Source: Gemmatimonadota bacterium (GTDB taxonomy: Bacteria > Gemmatimonadota > Gemmatimonadetes > Longimicrobiales > Gaopeijiaceae). From it: a stretch of 36,587 nucleotides of DNA. A program made the translations under genes and the position numbers. The DNA lies in the NCBI GenBank assembly GCA_007121455.1, contig SKKN01000056.1, positions 1 through 36,587 of the forward strand, in the 5' to 3' direction. Positions 15,602 through 23,766 of this stretch are shown piece after piece (the first letter of the stretch is position 1; every line of letters begins with the position of its first letter). The notes under the pieces are model-generated. The model ran no database searches. It worked only from the letters and a program-made list of their open reading frames with translations, and was not told where the DNA came from.

Positions 15602-15981
15602 ACGGTCGACCTCCGTCTCTCGAGCGTGAGCGGATCCGGTCGTGCCGGGAGTTCCGGCCCTGCGGGCTCCAGACCTACGCGCGCGGCCCGCCGAGCGGGT
15701 ACGACTCCGTAGTTGCGTCACCATTCAATGTGGTACCGATCGGGCCCTCGCGCCAAGCCCCCTTCCGGCCTCTTCGGAAAATTTGCGACGGAGCCGGTAT
15801 TCCATTCCGCATCCGCGCCCCCTTTCAACCCCGAACTCGCAGAAATTTCCCACTGGCACGAATCCGGCAACACGGAAGGAGTGGCCCGGGCTGGCGCGGC
15901 AGCGCCGAGCACGAGGCACCTGGCCGACTCGCCGGCGGATTGGACGCTCGGCTCTCAAACAGAAAAGAGGGGGGACGCACG
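15602..15981. other. Divergent intergenic region, no gene seen
   Basis: This 380-bp stretch separates the leftward DUF305 operon from the rightward dehydrogenase and must carry both promoters. No convincing -35/-10 pair could be picked out. GC content drops slightly around 15720-15850. No strong hairpin is seen. Confidence 0.5.
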
Positions 15982-16956
15982 ATGCCAAGAAGAAAGAAGG
16001 TTTCGGACTCGGTGGTCGTGATCACAGGCGCTTCGAGTGGAATCGGGAAGGCCACGGCGTACGAGCTCGCCCATCACGGGGCGGCCCTGGTCCTCGCATC
16101 CCGGAGAGAGGAGGCGCTGGACGAGGTGAGAAAGAGGTGTGAGGAACGGGGCGCCCATGCGCTCGCCGTCCCCACCGACGTCACGAACGAGGACCAGGTG
16201 AAGGAGCTCGCCAAGCGGGCGGCGGAGACGTTCGGGCGGATCGATGTCTGGATGAACAACGCGGCGGTCACCCTCTTTGGGAAGGTGGAAGAGACTCCGA
16301 CCCGGCCGTACTTCCGGGTCATCGAGACGAACCTCTTCGGCTACATCCTGGGCGCCCGTGCGGTGCTCCCCTACTTCCGGGAGCAGGGCCACGGCACGCT
16401 GATCAACATGGACTCCGTAGTCGGATCGACCCCGCAGCCGTATACGAGCGCATATGTGATCAGCAAGGCCGGGATCCGCGCGCTCTCCGCCTCGATCCGC
16501 ATGGAGCTCAGCCTCGACGGAGCCAAGAACATCCACGTCTCCACCATCATGCCGGCGACGATCGACACGCCCTTCTTCCAGCATGCCGCGAACTACACGG
16601 GCCGTGAGGTGAAGGCGATGGAGCCGGTGTACCCGCCGGAGAAGGTGGCGCGCGCCGTGGTGCAGATGATCGAGAGCCCGAAGAGGGAGGTGTACGTGGG
16701 CGCCGCGGGCCGGCTCATGGCTGCGGAGCATGCGGTGGCTCCGGGCTTCTGGGAGTGGATGGGGGCCCGGCAGGTGGACGCGAACCATCTGAAGGAGACC
16801 CCCGCCGAGCAGAGCGAGGGCAACCTGTGGGAGCCCTCCTCGCGCTACACCGGGGTCCATGGTGGATGGCAGCACGACGGAGGCTTCCCGATCGGCAAGC
16901 TCGCCCTCGCGGGGACCGCGCTCGCGGTGGCCGCCGTGACGCTGCGCCGCCGATGA
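15982..16956 (+). CDS. Short-chain dehydrogenase with C-terminal membrane helix
   Basis: The 324-residue protein is a classical SDR: nucleotide-binding TGASSGIG at 15-22, NNAA near 92-95 and the catalytic set S145, Y158, K162 in YVISKAG. The substrate pocket gives no clear clue. After the SDR domain come about 60 extra residues ending in IGKLALAGTALAVAAVTLRRR, a likely membrane anchor capped by arginines, which most SDRs lack. A GAGGGGGG ribosome-binding-like run precedes the ATG. The unrecognised 472-aa gene follows after 70 bp on the same strand; a shared lipid or quinone-type substrate at the membrane is possible but unsupported. Confidence 0.88.
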   Translation: MPRRKKVSDSVVVITGASSGIGKATAYELAHHGAALVLASRREEALDEVRKRCEERGAHALAVPTDVTNEDQVKELAKRAAETFGRIDVWMNNAAVTLFGKVEETPTRPYFRVIETNLFGYILGARAVLPYFREQGHGTLINMDSVVGSTPQPYTSAYVISKAGIRALSASIRMELSLDGAKNIHVSTIMPATIDTPFFQHAANYTGREVKAMEPVYPPEKVARAVVQMIESPKREVYVGAAGRLMAAEHAVAPGFWEWMGARQVDANHLKETPAEQSEGNLWEPSSRYTGVHGGWQHDGGFPIGKLALAGTALAVAAVTLRRR

Positions 16957-17026
16957 CGGCCCCGAAGCCGGGATTCACGGGATCACCCACCCACTCGCAA
17001 CCCGACGACTTCCGCTCGAGGATACA

Positions 17027-18445
17027 ATGATGAGAAAGCTTCCCCCAAAGTACATTGCGAACTTCGACTCCAGTGTGGCCATGGTCCGTTCCACGGCGCG
17101 CTTCCTTCAGGGGAAGGACTTCCCTACGCTGGGGTTGGCCCCGTTTCTGAAGGGAATCCTCCCCCTCGCGAATCAGCTTCCGAAGAAGGCTCGCGAGATG
17201 GACTTCGCGCTCGGAAGCTGGGCGGAGTCGGTGAGGCCCGAGTCCCTCGATTCCGTGCGAGCCGAAGACGCCGCACGGTGGATCACGGGCCTCTACCCGG
17301 AGGATCGGCAGTACCCCGCGGTCATGGTCGGCGCGACCAACGGTGCGATGGTCCACCTCGCCGCCGCCCTCGGGGTGCCGTGGCTCCCGCAGAGCCTCCT
17401 CATCCCTGTTTCCCAGCTCGGCGTGCATCCGGACGACGTGAAGGAGGGAATGGAGGCGGGAATCGAGCCCGGCCGTCGGCTCCTCCGGGCGAACCCCGAT
17501 TTCCAGCTCCACCACGTGCACGACCCGAACCAGCACCGGCTCATGCTCCACCTCATGACCGCCTTCCGGGTGAAGTGGATTCGACTCGCCCGTGCATACC
17601 GCCAGTTCATTTCCCGGACCCTCGCGCCCGGAGGCACCATCATCGTTCTGGACTGCACGCTCACCTGGCCCACGACCCAGGTGGGGGATCGGCACTTCTT
17701 CCAGTTCGGCGTTCCGGGTGGAGCGGAGCCCGAGGAGTTGATGCACGGGAGCGACCGGGTGCGCGACTTCCTCCAGCGCTACGGTTCGCACCGGGAGGGC
17801 TGGGACGCCCCGGAGCCGGACGCGGACCGGCCGGAGGCGGAGTGGGGGTTCGAAGGACGACTCCTCGACGACATCGAAGACTTCGCCGATGAACGAGGCT
17901 ACCGGATCATTCGCCTGGGCTTCGAACGTCCCGAAGACCCCAGTCCCTTCGTCGCGGACCTCTTCCGCGCCGGCTACCGGGAGCGGAACCTCTTCGCGAA
18001 CCGCCTCCTCGTGAGCTCGGCGATCCTCCACGACCCGTGGTGGACACTCCAGACCGGATCCGCGCCCTTCTGGCTTTCGTCGCCTGTCGAGCCGGCAGCC
18101 GGGAAGCTGGAGCGGTACCTCGACGAGAGCGAGCCCTTCGACTACATCCATGCGATGCTCTTTTCGCACGGGGTGGAATCCGTGGGCCTGGCCGGCATCG
18201 ACCGGTGGCGCCGGATCCTCTCACGCGCTCGGAAGCAGGGAAGCTTCGTCGGAGTCGACGAGGAGGAGTTTCCACGGGACGTGGCATCCCTTTCCCGCTA
18301 CCACGATGAGCTGAAGCAAATCCCCTCCCGCTACGGCATCCCGGGTTCCATGCGCCTGAGTCGCGTGAAGGAGTTTCTGGATTCCGCTCACGATCTCTAC
18401 CCGGTGCAGTGGATCGAGGAGGAGGAGCCTGCGACCGTGGGGTGA
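17027..18445 (+). CDS. Unrecognised 472-aa protein
   Basis: I do not recognise this protein. It looks like a soluble alpha/beta protein: no signal peptide, an N-terminal basic helical segment (MMRKLPPKYIANFDSS), then VMVGATNGAMVHLAAALGVP, which resembles a Rossmann-type or hydrolase-type strand-turn-helix. A His-rich segment follows (FQLHHVHDPNQHRLMLHL), then a core strand TIIVLDCTLTW. The C-terminal part has many aromatic residues (HDPWWTLQTG, PFDYIHAMLF), with a conserved-looking SHGVES. GAGG lies upstream of the ATG pair; the first ATG was chosen. It sits 70 bp after the SDR and probably shares its transcript. It could be an enzyme or a ligand-binding protein. Confidence 0.75.
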   Translation: MMRKLPPKYIANFDSSVAMVRSTARFLQGKDFPTLGLAPFLKGILPLANQLPKKAREMDFALGSWAESVRPESLDSVRAEDAARWITGLYPEDRQYPAVMVGATNGAMVHLAAALGVPWLPQSLLIPVSQLGVHPDDVKEGMEAGIEPGRRLLRANPDFQLHHVHDPNQHRLMLHLMTAFRVKWIRLARAYRQFISRTLAPGGTIIVLDCTLTWPTTQVGDRHFFQFGVPGGAEPEELMHGSDRVRDFLQRYGSHREGWDAPEPDADRPEAEWGFEGRLLDDIEDFADERGYRIIRLGFERPEDPSPFVADLFRAGYRERNLFANRLLVSSAILHDPWWTLQTGSAPFWLSSPVEPAAGKLERYLDESEPFDYIHAMLFSHGVESVGLAGIDRWRRILSRARKQGSFVGVDEEEFPRDVASLSRYHDELKQIPSRYGIPGSMRLSRVKEFLDSAHDLYPVQWIEEEEPATVG

Positions 18446-18500
18446 ATCAGCAACGGGGGCGCCGGAGGAGGTGTGGACCACCCGCCCGCGGAATGCGGGT

Positions 18501-18935
18501 CTACGCCTCCTCCGCGCGCTGGCCGCTCGAGACGGAGCCGGGGTTCGACCCGTCGATCACCTCGCGGATGTTCTGCGCCAGGTCCTGTGGAGTGAACGGC
18601 TTCTGGAGGAACGTCGACCCGGGCGAGAGCAGCCCCTGCCGTACGAGATCCTGGTCCGCGTAGCCCGACATGTAGAAGATTTTGAGATTGGGCTCCCGCA
18701 GAAGCATCGCGGCGCCGACCTCCACGCCGTTCATCCCCGGCATCATGATGTCCGTGAGGAGGAGGTCGATCCCACCGGCGTGCTTCTCCGCCAGCTCGAG
18801 CGCCTCCTCACCGCACGAGGCCGGGATCACGGTGTAGCCGTAGCGCGTGAGGCCTCTTCGCGCGACCGCGCGGACCGCTGGATCGTCCTCCACGAGAAGG
18901 ATCGTTTCCGAGCCGCGAGCTGAACCTTCGCTCAA
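18501..18935 (-). CDS. Single-domain response regulator
   Basis: The receiver domain shows ETILLVEDDPAVR with the acidic pair, the phospho-acceptor D62 in LLLTDIMMPGMNG, FYMSGYAD and the conserved Lys in LQKPFT. There is no output domain; the tail is a short Ser/Gly-rich segment. I chose TTG at 18935 (144 residues) because AAAGGTGA lies five bases upstream; an ATG at 19058 would add 41 proline-rich residues unlike a receiver. No kinase is adjacent; partners may be the hybrid kinase or another sensor. A small hairpin (18485-18499, CCCGC/GCGGG) abuts the stop and may end transcription toward the convergent 472-aa gene. Confidence 0.85.
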   Translation of the reverse strand: MSEGSARGSETILLVEDDPAVRAVARRGLTRYGYTVIPASCGEEALELAEKHAGGIDLLLTDIMMPGMNGVEVGAAMLLREPNLKIFYMSGYADQDLVRQGLLSPGSTFLQKPFTPQDLAQNIREVIDGSNPGSVSSGQRAEEA

Positions 18936-19122
18936 AGGGTCACCTTTCTGCTTGGTCCCCGCTGAGACGGTCGCCGGAGGCGGTGGACGGACGATGCCCG
19001 GCGGCTGGCGAGAATGCCGTAGCCTCTCAATACTGCACTTTTCCCCAGAGGGCCGCAAGCGTTCGGGCGGGCGCGGAATGGGGGTGGGTGAACCGCAGTG
19101 AACGCGTTGCTCAGGAGGAGTG

Positions 19123-19521
19123 GTGAACGAGTCTACGATCCGGGTGCGAAGCTACGAGTTGGACTCCTTCCACCACGTCAACCATGCCGTCTTTCTGAAC
19201 TACTTCGAAGCGGCCCGGTTCGAGACGCTCGAGAGTGTGGGGTTCGATCCCGCGGAGCTCGCCCGGAGGGAGTGGGGGGTCCACGTCGTACGGGTCGAAG
19301 TGGATTACCGCCGGGAGGTCCGCCTCGGCGACCGCCTCACGATTCGGACCCGCACGGAGGAACTACGCAACACGAGCATGATCCTCGAGCAGGAGGCCGT
19401 GAACGGGAGCCGGGAGAACGAGGTATCCGCCTCCGCGAGGGTCGTCATCGTCTGGGTCGGTCCGGACGGACGTCCGATGCGGATTCCCGAGGAGGTGAGA
19501 GATGCGTTCGCACCCTCCTGA
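19123..19521 (+). CDS. Hotdog-fold acyl-CoA thioesterase (4HBT/YbgC type)
   Basis: The 132-residue protein has the 4HBT/YbgC signature: VRSYELDSFHHVNHAVFLNYFEAARFE, where the Asp in ELDSFHHVNH takes the catalytic place seen in YbgC-type enzymes, followed by VDYRREVRLGD. The family hydrolyses acyl-CoA or acyl-carrier thioesters in the cytoplasm. AGGAGG at 19113-19118 favours the second GTG (19123) over the one at 19120. It overlaps the phosphopantetheinyl transferase gene by 20 bp. A thioesterase with a carrier-protein activator suggests service to a fatty-acid or polyketide-like pathway, but no carrier or synthase is in view. Confidence 0.88.
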   Translation: MNESTIRVRSYELDSFHHVNHAVFLNYFEAARFETLESVGFDPAELARREWGVHVVRVEVDYRREVRLGDRLTIRTRTEELRNTSMILEQEAVNGSRENEVSASARVVIVWVGPDGRPMRIPEEVRDAFAPS

Positions 19522-20341
19522 GGAGGACGCTCCTCGCCGCCCGACCTCGGCCGGACCCGAGTGCGATGGGGGAGCCGCCGAGCCCGTTCCCGCGTCGGCG
19601 ACGCTCGGCAACGACGTGGTCGACCTCGCTCATCCCCGAACGGAGGGCAAGGAGGCGGATCGCCGGTTCCTCGAGCGGGTGCTCGATCCAAACGAGCGGG
19701 AGCTCGTGGCGGAAGGGGGCCGACGCACTCTCTGGACCCTCTGGGCCGCAAAGGAGGCCGCATACAAAGCCGCGTACAAGGTCGCGTGCGTGTCGGGCGA
19801 CGCCCGGCCTACCTTTGGCCACCGGGCCTTTCAGGTGGCGCTCCGCGACCAGGGCGGCGGCGAGCCGTGGGGCGGGACGGTCCTCCACGGGGCTGTCCGC
19901 TATCCATTCGAAGTACGTGCGACCCGCGAATGGGTGCACGCACTTGCGCTTTCCCCGGGCGGGAGCTTCGACCGCGCGGTGACGGGACTCGAGCCCGTGG
20001 GCGAGCCGCCGACCGACTGGCGGGCCGCATTGCGCCGGGAGTTCACCGCCCGCGAATGGGATTCGGTCCATTCCTACCCGTCGGCCCTTGTCCGCCTCCG
20101 CTGCCGAAGAGCCCTCGCGGACGCCCTTGCGATCAGGCAGGAGCAGTTGGAGATCACGACCCGCCCGGGGCCGAGCGGGCGGACTCCGCCCGTCCTCCTC
20201 ATTCGCGGCGACCCGGCCGGGACCGACCTCTCCCTCTCCCACCACGGACGCTTCGTCGGCTGGGCCTTCGCGGCCCCTCTTGAAGCAGAAGGCGGTCCGG
20301 CTCCCTTCAGCGGTTCGGACGGTAGTTCAGGAGCAGGGTGA
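19502..20341 (+). CDS. 4'-phosphopantetheinyl transferase family protein
   Basis: The 279-residue protein carries the two signature motifs of the family: LGNDVVDLAHP at 35-45 (D38 and D41 for magnesium) and WAAKEAAYKA at 81-90. It would move the phosphopantetheine arm of coenzyme A onto an acyl or peptidyl carrier protein. The first 30 residues are polar and probably disordered. A second region (LRREFTAREWDSVHSYPSAL through LSLSHHGRFVGWAFA) looks like a further ACPS-type half, with SLSHHGRFVGWA matching the SISHxxGxxxA-like motif, so it may be a two-half Sfp-like arrangement. It overlaps the thioesterase at its 5' end and the convergent barrel gene by 35 bp at its 3' end. Confidence 0.82.
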   Translation: MRSHPPEEDAPRRPTSAGPECDGGAAEPVPASATLGNDVVDLAHPRTEGKEADRRFLERVLDPNERELVAEGGRRTLWTLWAAKEAAYKAAYKVACVSGDARPTFGHRAFQVALRDQGGGEPWGGTVLHGAVRYPFEVRATREWVHALALSPGGSFDRAVTGLEPVGEPPTDWRAALRREFTAREWDSVHSYPSALVRLRCRRALADALAIRQEQLEITTRPGPSGRTPPVLLIRGDPAGTDLSLSHHGRFVGWAFAAPLEAEGGPAPFSGSDGSSGAG

Positions 20342-21437
20342 GCCCCACGCGCTGGTAGTAGTGCTCCCCGAGGTCCGTCTCCGCACGGGTCCAGCCGAGC
20401 CTCATCGTGGCGTCCAGGTTCGCGGCCAGGGGCCGGGAGAGGGCGGCGTAGGCGATCGATGCGTTGTCCGCCTCCTCGCCGGGGATGAGACGCGCGAACT
20501 CGGTGGGCTGCACGTATCGCTTTGCGGTGAGGAGGCCAAAGAGGGTCAGGTCCACGTCTCGCCAGAGCGGGGCGGAGAGGACGGCGCGGATGCTCAGCGC
20601 GTCGTACTCGGGGCGGCGGGAGTTGGAGCGGTTCACCGCGCCCTCGATCCCCACCTGGCCGTAGACCTCCGCGGGCCTCGTCCAGAGCAGCCCGCCACGG
20701 TACGTCCGGTCCCGGCGGAACGGGTCTCGCTCGTCGAAGGTTCGCTGGCGGGGGTAGTGCACCCGGTCCAGGATCGTGTACCCGCGGAGGCTCGAATCGT
20801 CGTCCAGGCTCCGGGTGACCCCGAGCTCCAGCGAACGCAGATCCCGGTTCAGGAGAAGGAGCCTCTGCGCGAAGCTGGGCGCCCCGTATTTTGCCCACTC
20901 TCCCCCGGCCTCGAGGTCGAGGACCGTACCCCGGAGCGGTCGCGTCTCGACGCCGACCCCGGCCCGCCCACCCCAGTAGCCGGGCTGGAGGAAGAGGGGC
21001 ATGGGGGGCCGGTCGTGCACCTCCCGCCCCCGCACGTTCCCCCGGAGCGTGACGAACCCGAAATCCGAGACCCTTCGCTCGTAGTTCAGGTCCGCCGCAC
21101 CCACCCATTCCCGGGGAGCGTAGTCCTGGAGCTCGAAGCCACCTGCGGCGAATTGCCTGAGCCCGCCGTCGAAGGAGAACCGGAGCCGCTGCGACTCGTT
21201 CGCGAGGAAGCCGACCCGGCCCCGCACGCCGAACTCCCCGACCGCTGCGGCCGCAAACTCGGTGGAGTCGATGGCGGTGACCGCCGCAGCCGGAAGGTTG
21301 CCCTGGTATCCCTCCACGGACGCCCCGCCCGTGAAGACGAGATCTTCGAGGACCACCTGAGCCTCGGCAGGGGCCGCCGTCATAGGAAGGAAAAAGGCGC
21401 AAGCGAGTACGCCGGCGAGCGTGGTCCGCCACCTCAA
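20307..21437 (-). CDS. Predicted outer-membrane beta-barrel protein
   Basis: The 376-residue protein has a signal peptide (LAGVLACAFFLPMTAAPAEAQ) and a body of alternating amphipathic strands (GVRGRVGFLANESQRLRFSFD; DFGFVTLRGNVRG; LTLFGLLTAKRYV), ending GLTLLLNYRPNR. This is the pattern of an outer-membrane barrel with about 16-18 strands by eye, although the last residue is Arg rather than Phe. No substrate is suggested. The start is TTG at 21437, overlapping the TGA of the coiled-coil gene, so it is translationally coupled and is the last gene of the five-gene operon that begins at 26210. Its 3' end overlaps the convergent transferase gene by 35 bp. Confidence 0.7.
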   Translation of the reverse strand: MRWRTTLAGVLACAFFLPMTAAPAEAQVVLEDLVFTGGASVEGYQGNLPAAAVTAIDSTEFAAAAVGEFGVRGRVGFLANESQRLRFSFDGGLRQFAAGGFELQDYAPREWVGAADLNYERRVSDFGFVTLRGNVRGREVHDRPPMPLFLQPGYWGGRAGVGVETRPLRGTVLDLEAGGEWAKYGAPSFAQRLLLLNRDLRSLELGVTRSLDDDSSLRGYTILDRVHYPRQRTFDERDPFRRDRTYRGGLLWTRPAEVYGQVGIEGAVNRSNSRRPEYDALSIRAVLSAPLWRDVDLTLFGLLTAKRYVQPTEFARLIPGEEADNASIAYAALSRPLAANLDATMRLGWTRAETDLGEHYYQRVGLTLLLNYRPNR

Positions 21438-22366
21438 CGTCCGCCCCCGGGAATCCGCCTTCCGAACTCCTCGGCCTGCGCCTGGGTCTCCTCCCGGAGC
21501 ATCTCGGCCTGCTCCCGGAAGAGGACCAGGAGCGCCATCTGCTCCTCGATCGGGAGCCCCGCCAGACCCTCGTCCTGAAGGTCGGAACTCATCCCCTCCG
21601 TGCGAGGCTGTCCGGCGGTCGGCACCCGGGGCACGATCCGCAGATCGTCGAAGCGGGCGAGCCCCGCCTCCTGGTCCTGAATCGTACGATCCCGGCGAAG
21701 CCGCCGGTCCAGGGCGTCGAGGCGGTCGTCGATCTCCTCGAGGACGGCATCGAACTCCCGCACCCGTGAAACGAGGAGGTTCTGCTTCGCCCGCAGCTCG
21801 GTCGGCCCGTCCCGCGGGTCGGGTTGCACGTCCGGGACGGGCAGGACGGGCATCTCCTGGAGGCTCTCCACCTCGGCCTCCACCTGCCGGACGCGCTGAC
21901 GCACCTCGGCGAGGGACTCGAGCAGCTCCTGGCGCTCGTCGGAATCCGCGGTCGCCTCCAGCCGCGCGAGAAGCTCCTCCTCTCGCTCGTCGAGAGCCCG
22001 GGTGAGCTCCCGGCCGACGGTCACGAGCCGACGGTCGAGCTCCTCCAGCCGGCGGTCGTGGGCCTCGAGGGCTCGCGCCTGGGTGTAAAACGTCGCCATG
22101 GCGCCCGAGAGCTGCCCCTCGTCGTCCGACCTGCGCGCAGCCCGTACGACGTCGAGCAAGCGGTTGTACGACGTCTGGGCCGTGCTCCGCTCCGCGATCA
22201 CCTGCTCGTAGAGCGCACGGGCCGCCTCGTATTCCTCCTCGAGGGCACCGAGTTGAGCCGCCAGGCCCGGGGCGGCGACGAAGAAGAGCACGGCGGCGGC
22301 CAACCCCCGGAGGAGGGGCCGCTTCCCGGGAGGTCCCGGGCGCCGGGCGGAGGTGCAGTGACGCAT
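21434..22366 (-). CDS. Secreted coiled-coil protein
   Basis: The 310-residue protein begins MRHCTSARRPGPPGKR and has a signal peptide (LLRGLAAAVLFFVAAPGLAAQ) followed by a nearly continuous coiled coil from about 38 to 235 (LEEEYEAARALYEQVIAE; RRLEELDRRLVTVGRELT; LLESLAEVRQRVRQVEAEV). A short Pro-rich break at VLPVPDVQPDP and a last helical segment near EEQMALLVLFREQAEMLREE complete it. It resembles periplasmic scaffolding or tethering proteins in shape only; no family was recognised. Its ATG overlaps the stop of the sigma-54 activator gene (TGATG), so its dose is tied to that regulator. It may connect the sensor to the barrel protein made next. Confidence 0.75.
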   Translation of the reverse strand: MRHCTSARRPGPPGKRPLLRGLAAAVLFFVAAPGLAAQLGALEEEYEAARALYEQVIAERSTAQTSYNRLLDVVRAARRSDDEGQLSGAMATFYTQARALEAHDRRLEELDRRLVTVGRELTRALDEREEELLARLEATADSDERQELLESLAEVRQRVRQVEAEVESLQEMPVLPVPDVQPDPRDGPTELRAKQNLLVSRVREFDAVLEEIDDRLDALDRRLRRDRTIQDQEAGLARFDDLRIVPRVPTAGQPRTEGMSSDLQDEGLAGLPIEEQMALLVLFREQAEMLREETQAQAEEFGRRIPGGGR

Positions 22367-23766
22367 CACGCTTCGATCCCGTACTTCTCCAACTTGTAGT
22401 AGAGTGCGCTCGGCTTGATTCCGAGGAGGCGAGCGGCTTCCGCCTTGACCCCTCGGGCTTGCTCGAGGGCCTGCCGAAGCAGCTTCTCCTCCATCCCGTC
22501 GACGATTCGGTTCAGGTCCATGCCCCCGTTCGGGAGCTCGGCCGCGATCGGCGAGGGCATCGCACCACCCTCCCTCTCGGCGAGGCGGGGTAGATGGCTC
22601 GCCTCCAGCATCTCTCCGTCGGCGAGCACGAGCGCCCGCTCCACCACGTTTTCGAGCTCCCGGACGTTGCCGGGCCAGTGATACCCCTGAAGTACCTCGA
22701 CGGCCTCGTTCGACACCGCCTCGACCGGGGAACAGGTCCGCTCGCGAAGCTTCTCGATGAAGTGGTTCACGAGCAGCGGCACGTCGGAGAGACGGGCCCG
22801 GAGCGGGGGTAGGTGGATGGGCACGACGTGCAGCCGGTAGAAGAGGTCCTCCCGGAATCCATTGCCCGACAGGAGCATCTCGGCGTCCTGGTTCGTGGCG
22901 GCGATGATCCTCACGTCCACGGGAATCGTCTCCTCGCCTCCCACCCGCTCGAGCTCCCGCTCCTGGAGCACCCGGAGGAGCCTGACCTGGGTCGTCGGTG
23001 AGATGGTGGCGATCTCGTCGAGGAAGAGGGTGCCTCCATCGGCGAGCTCGAAGCGCCCGCGCCGCTGCCGTTCCGCGCCGGTGAATGCGCCCTTCTCGTG
23101 ACCGAAGAGCTCGGAGTCGAGAAGGCTCTCCGTGAGGGCTCCGCAATTGACCCGGATGAATGGCCCGTCCGTGCGAGCCGAGCCGGCGTGGATCGCACGC
23201 GCCACGAGCTCCTTTCCCGTCCCCGACTCCCCGTAGATCATGACCGTGGAGTCGCTGCGAGCCACCCGCTCCACCCACTGGAAGAGCTCGCCCATCGGTT
23301 CGGACTCCCCGACGAGCTCGCCGTACCTCGGCTCTGCGTCCTCCCTCAGGTAGGTGTTCTCGACCCGGAGGTCCCGGTTCTCCTTCCGGAGCGTCTCCCG
23401 GTCCGCCCGGATCCGGAGGAGGTGGTCGACCTTCACGCCGAACTCTTCCGAAGAAAAGGGTTTCGTCAGAAAGTCCACTGCGCCCAACTTCATCGCCTCC
23501 ACGGCCTTCTCGATCGTGCCGTAGGCCGTGATCACGAGAACGTCGACCTGAGGGTGCTCCTTCTGAACCCGCTTCAGGACCTCGATCCCGTCCATGCGCG
23601 CCATCTTCAGGTCCGTGATCACCAGATCGGCGCCACTCTCGCCCAGGAGTTCGAGCCCGCGCACACCGCTCTCCGCCGAGTGGGTCTTGTGCCCCCTGCG
23701 GCGGAGGAGGAGCTCGAGGCCCTCCCGCACGCTGTCATGGTCGTCGATGATCAGGATCCGTGCCAT
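22366..23766 (-). CDS. Sigma-54-dependent response regulator (NtrC family)
   Basis: The 466-residue protein has a receiver (1-120; D8, D9, phospho-acceptor D52, K102), an AAA+ domain (about 150-380) with Walker A GESGTGKE at 179-186, the sigma-54 contact loop GAFTGA at 226-231 and Walker B GTLFLDE, and a Fis-type helix-turn-helix at the C-terminus (AEAARLLGIKPSALYYKLEK). It activates RpoN-dependent promoters after phosphorylation. The residue after the phospho-site region is TDLKMARM, where most relatives have a Pro (KMPxM); this is a small oddity near the active site. It overlaps the upstream kinase gene by 16 bp and the coiled-coil gene by one base, so it is certainly co-translated. No clear -24/-12 promoter was found within the operon. 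Confidence 0.93.
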   Translation of the reverse strand: MARILIIDDHDSVREGLELLLRRRGHKTHSAESGVRGLELLGESGADLVITDLKMARMDGIEVLKRVQKEHPQVDVLVITAYGTIEKAVEAMKLGAVDFLTKPFSSEEFGVKVDHLLRIRADRETLRKENRDLRVENTYLREDAEPRYGELVGESEPMGELFQWVERVARSDSTVMIYGESGTGKELVARAIHAGSARTDGPFIRVNCGALTESLLDSELFGHEKGAFTGAERQRRGRFELADGGTLFLDEIATISPTTQVRLLRVLQERELERVGGEETIPVDVRIIAATNQDAEMLLSGNGFREDLFYRLHVVPIHLPPLRARLSDVPLLVNHFIEKLRERTCSPVEAVSNEAVEVLQGYHWPGNVRELENVVERALVLADGEMLEASHLPRLAEREGGAMPSPIAAELPNGGMDLNRIVDGMEEKLLRQALEQARGVKAEAARLLGIKPSALYYKLEKYGIEA

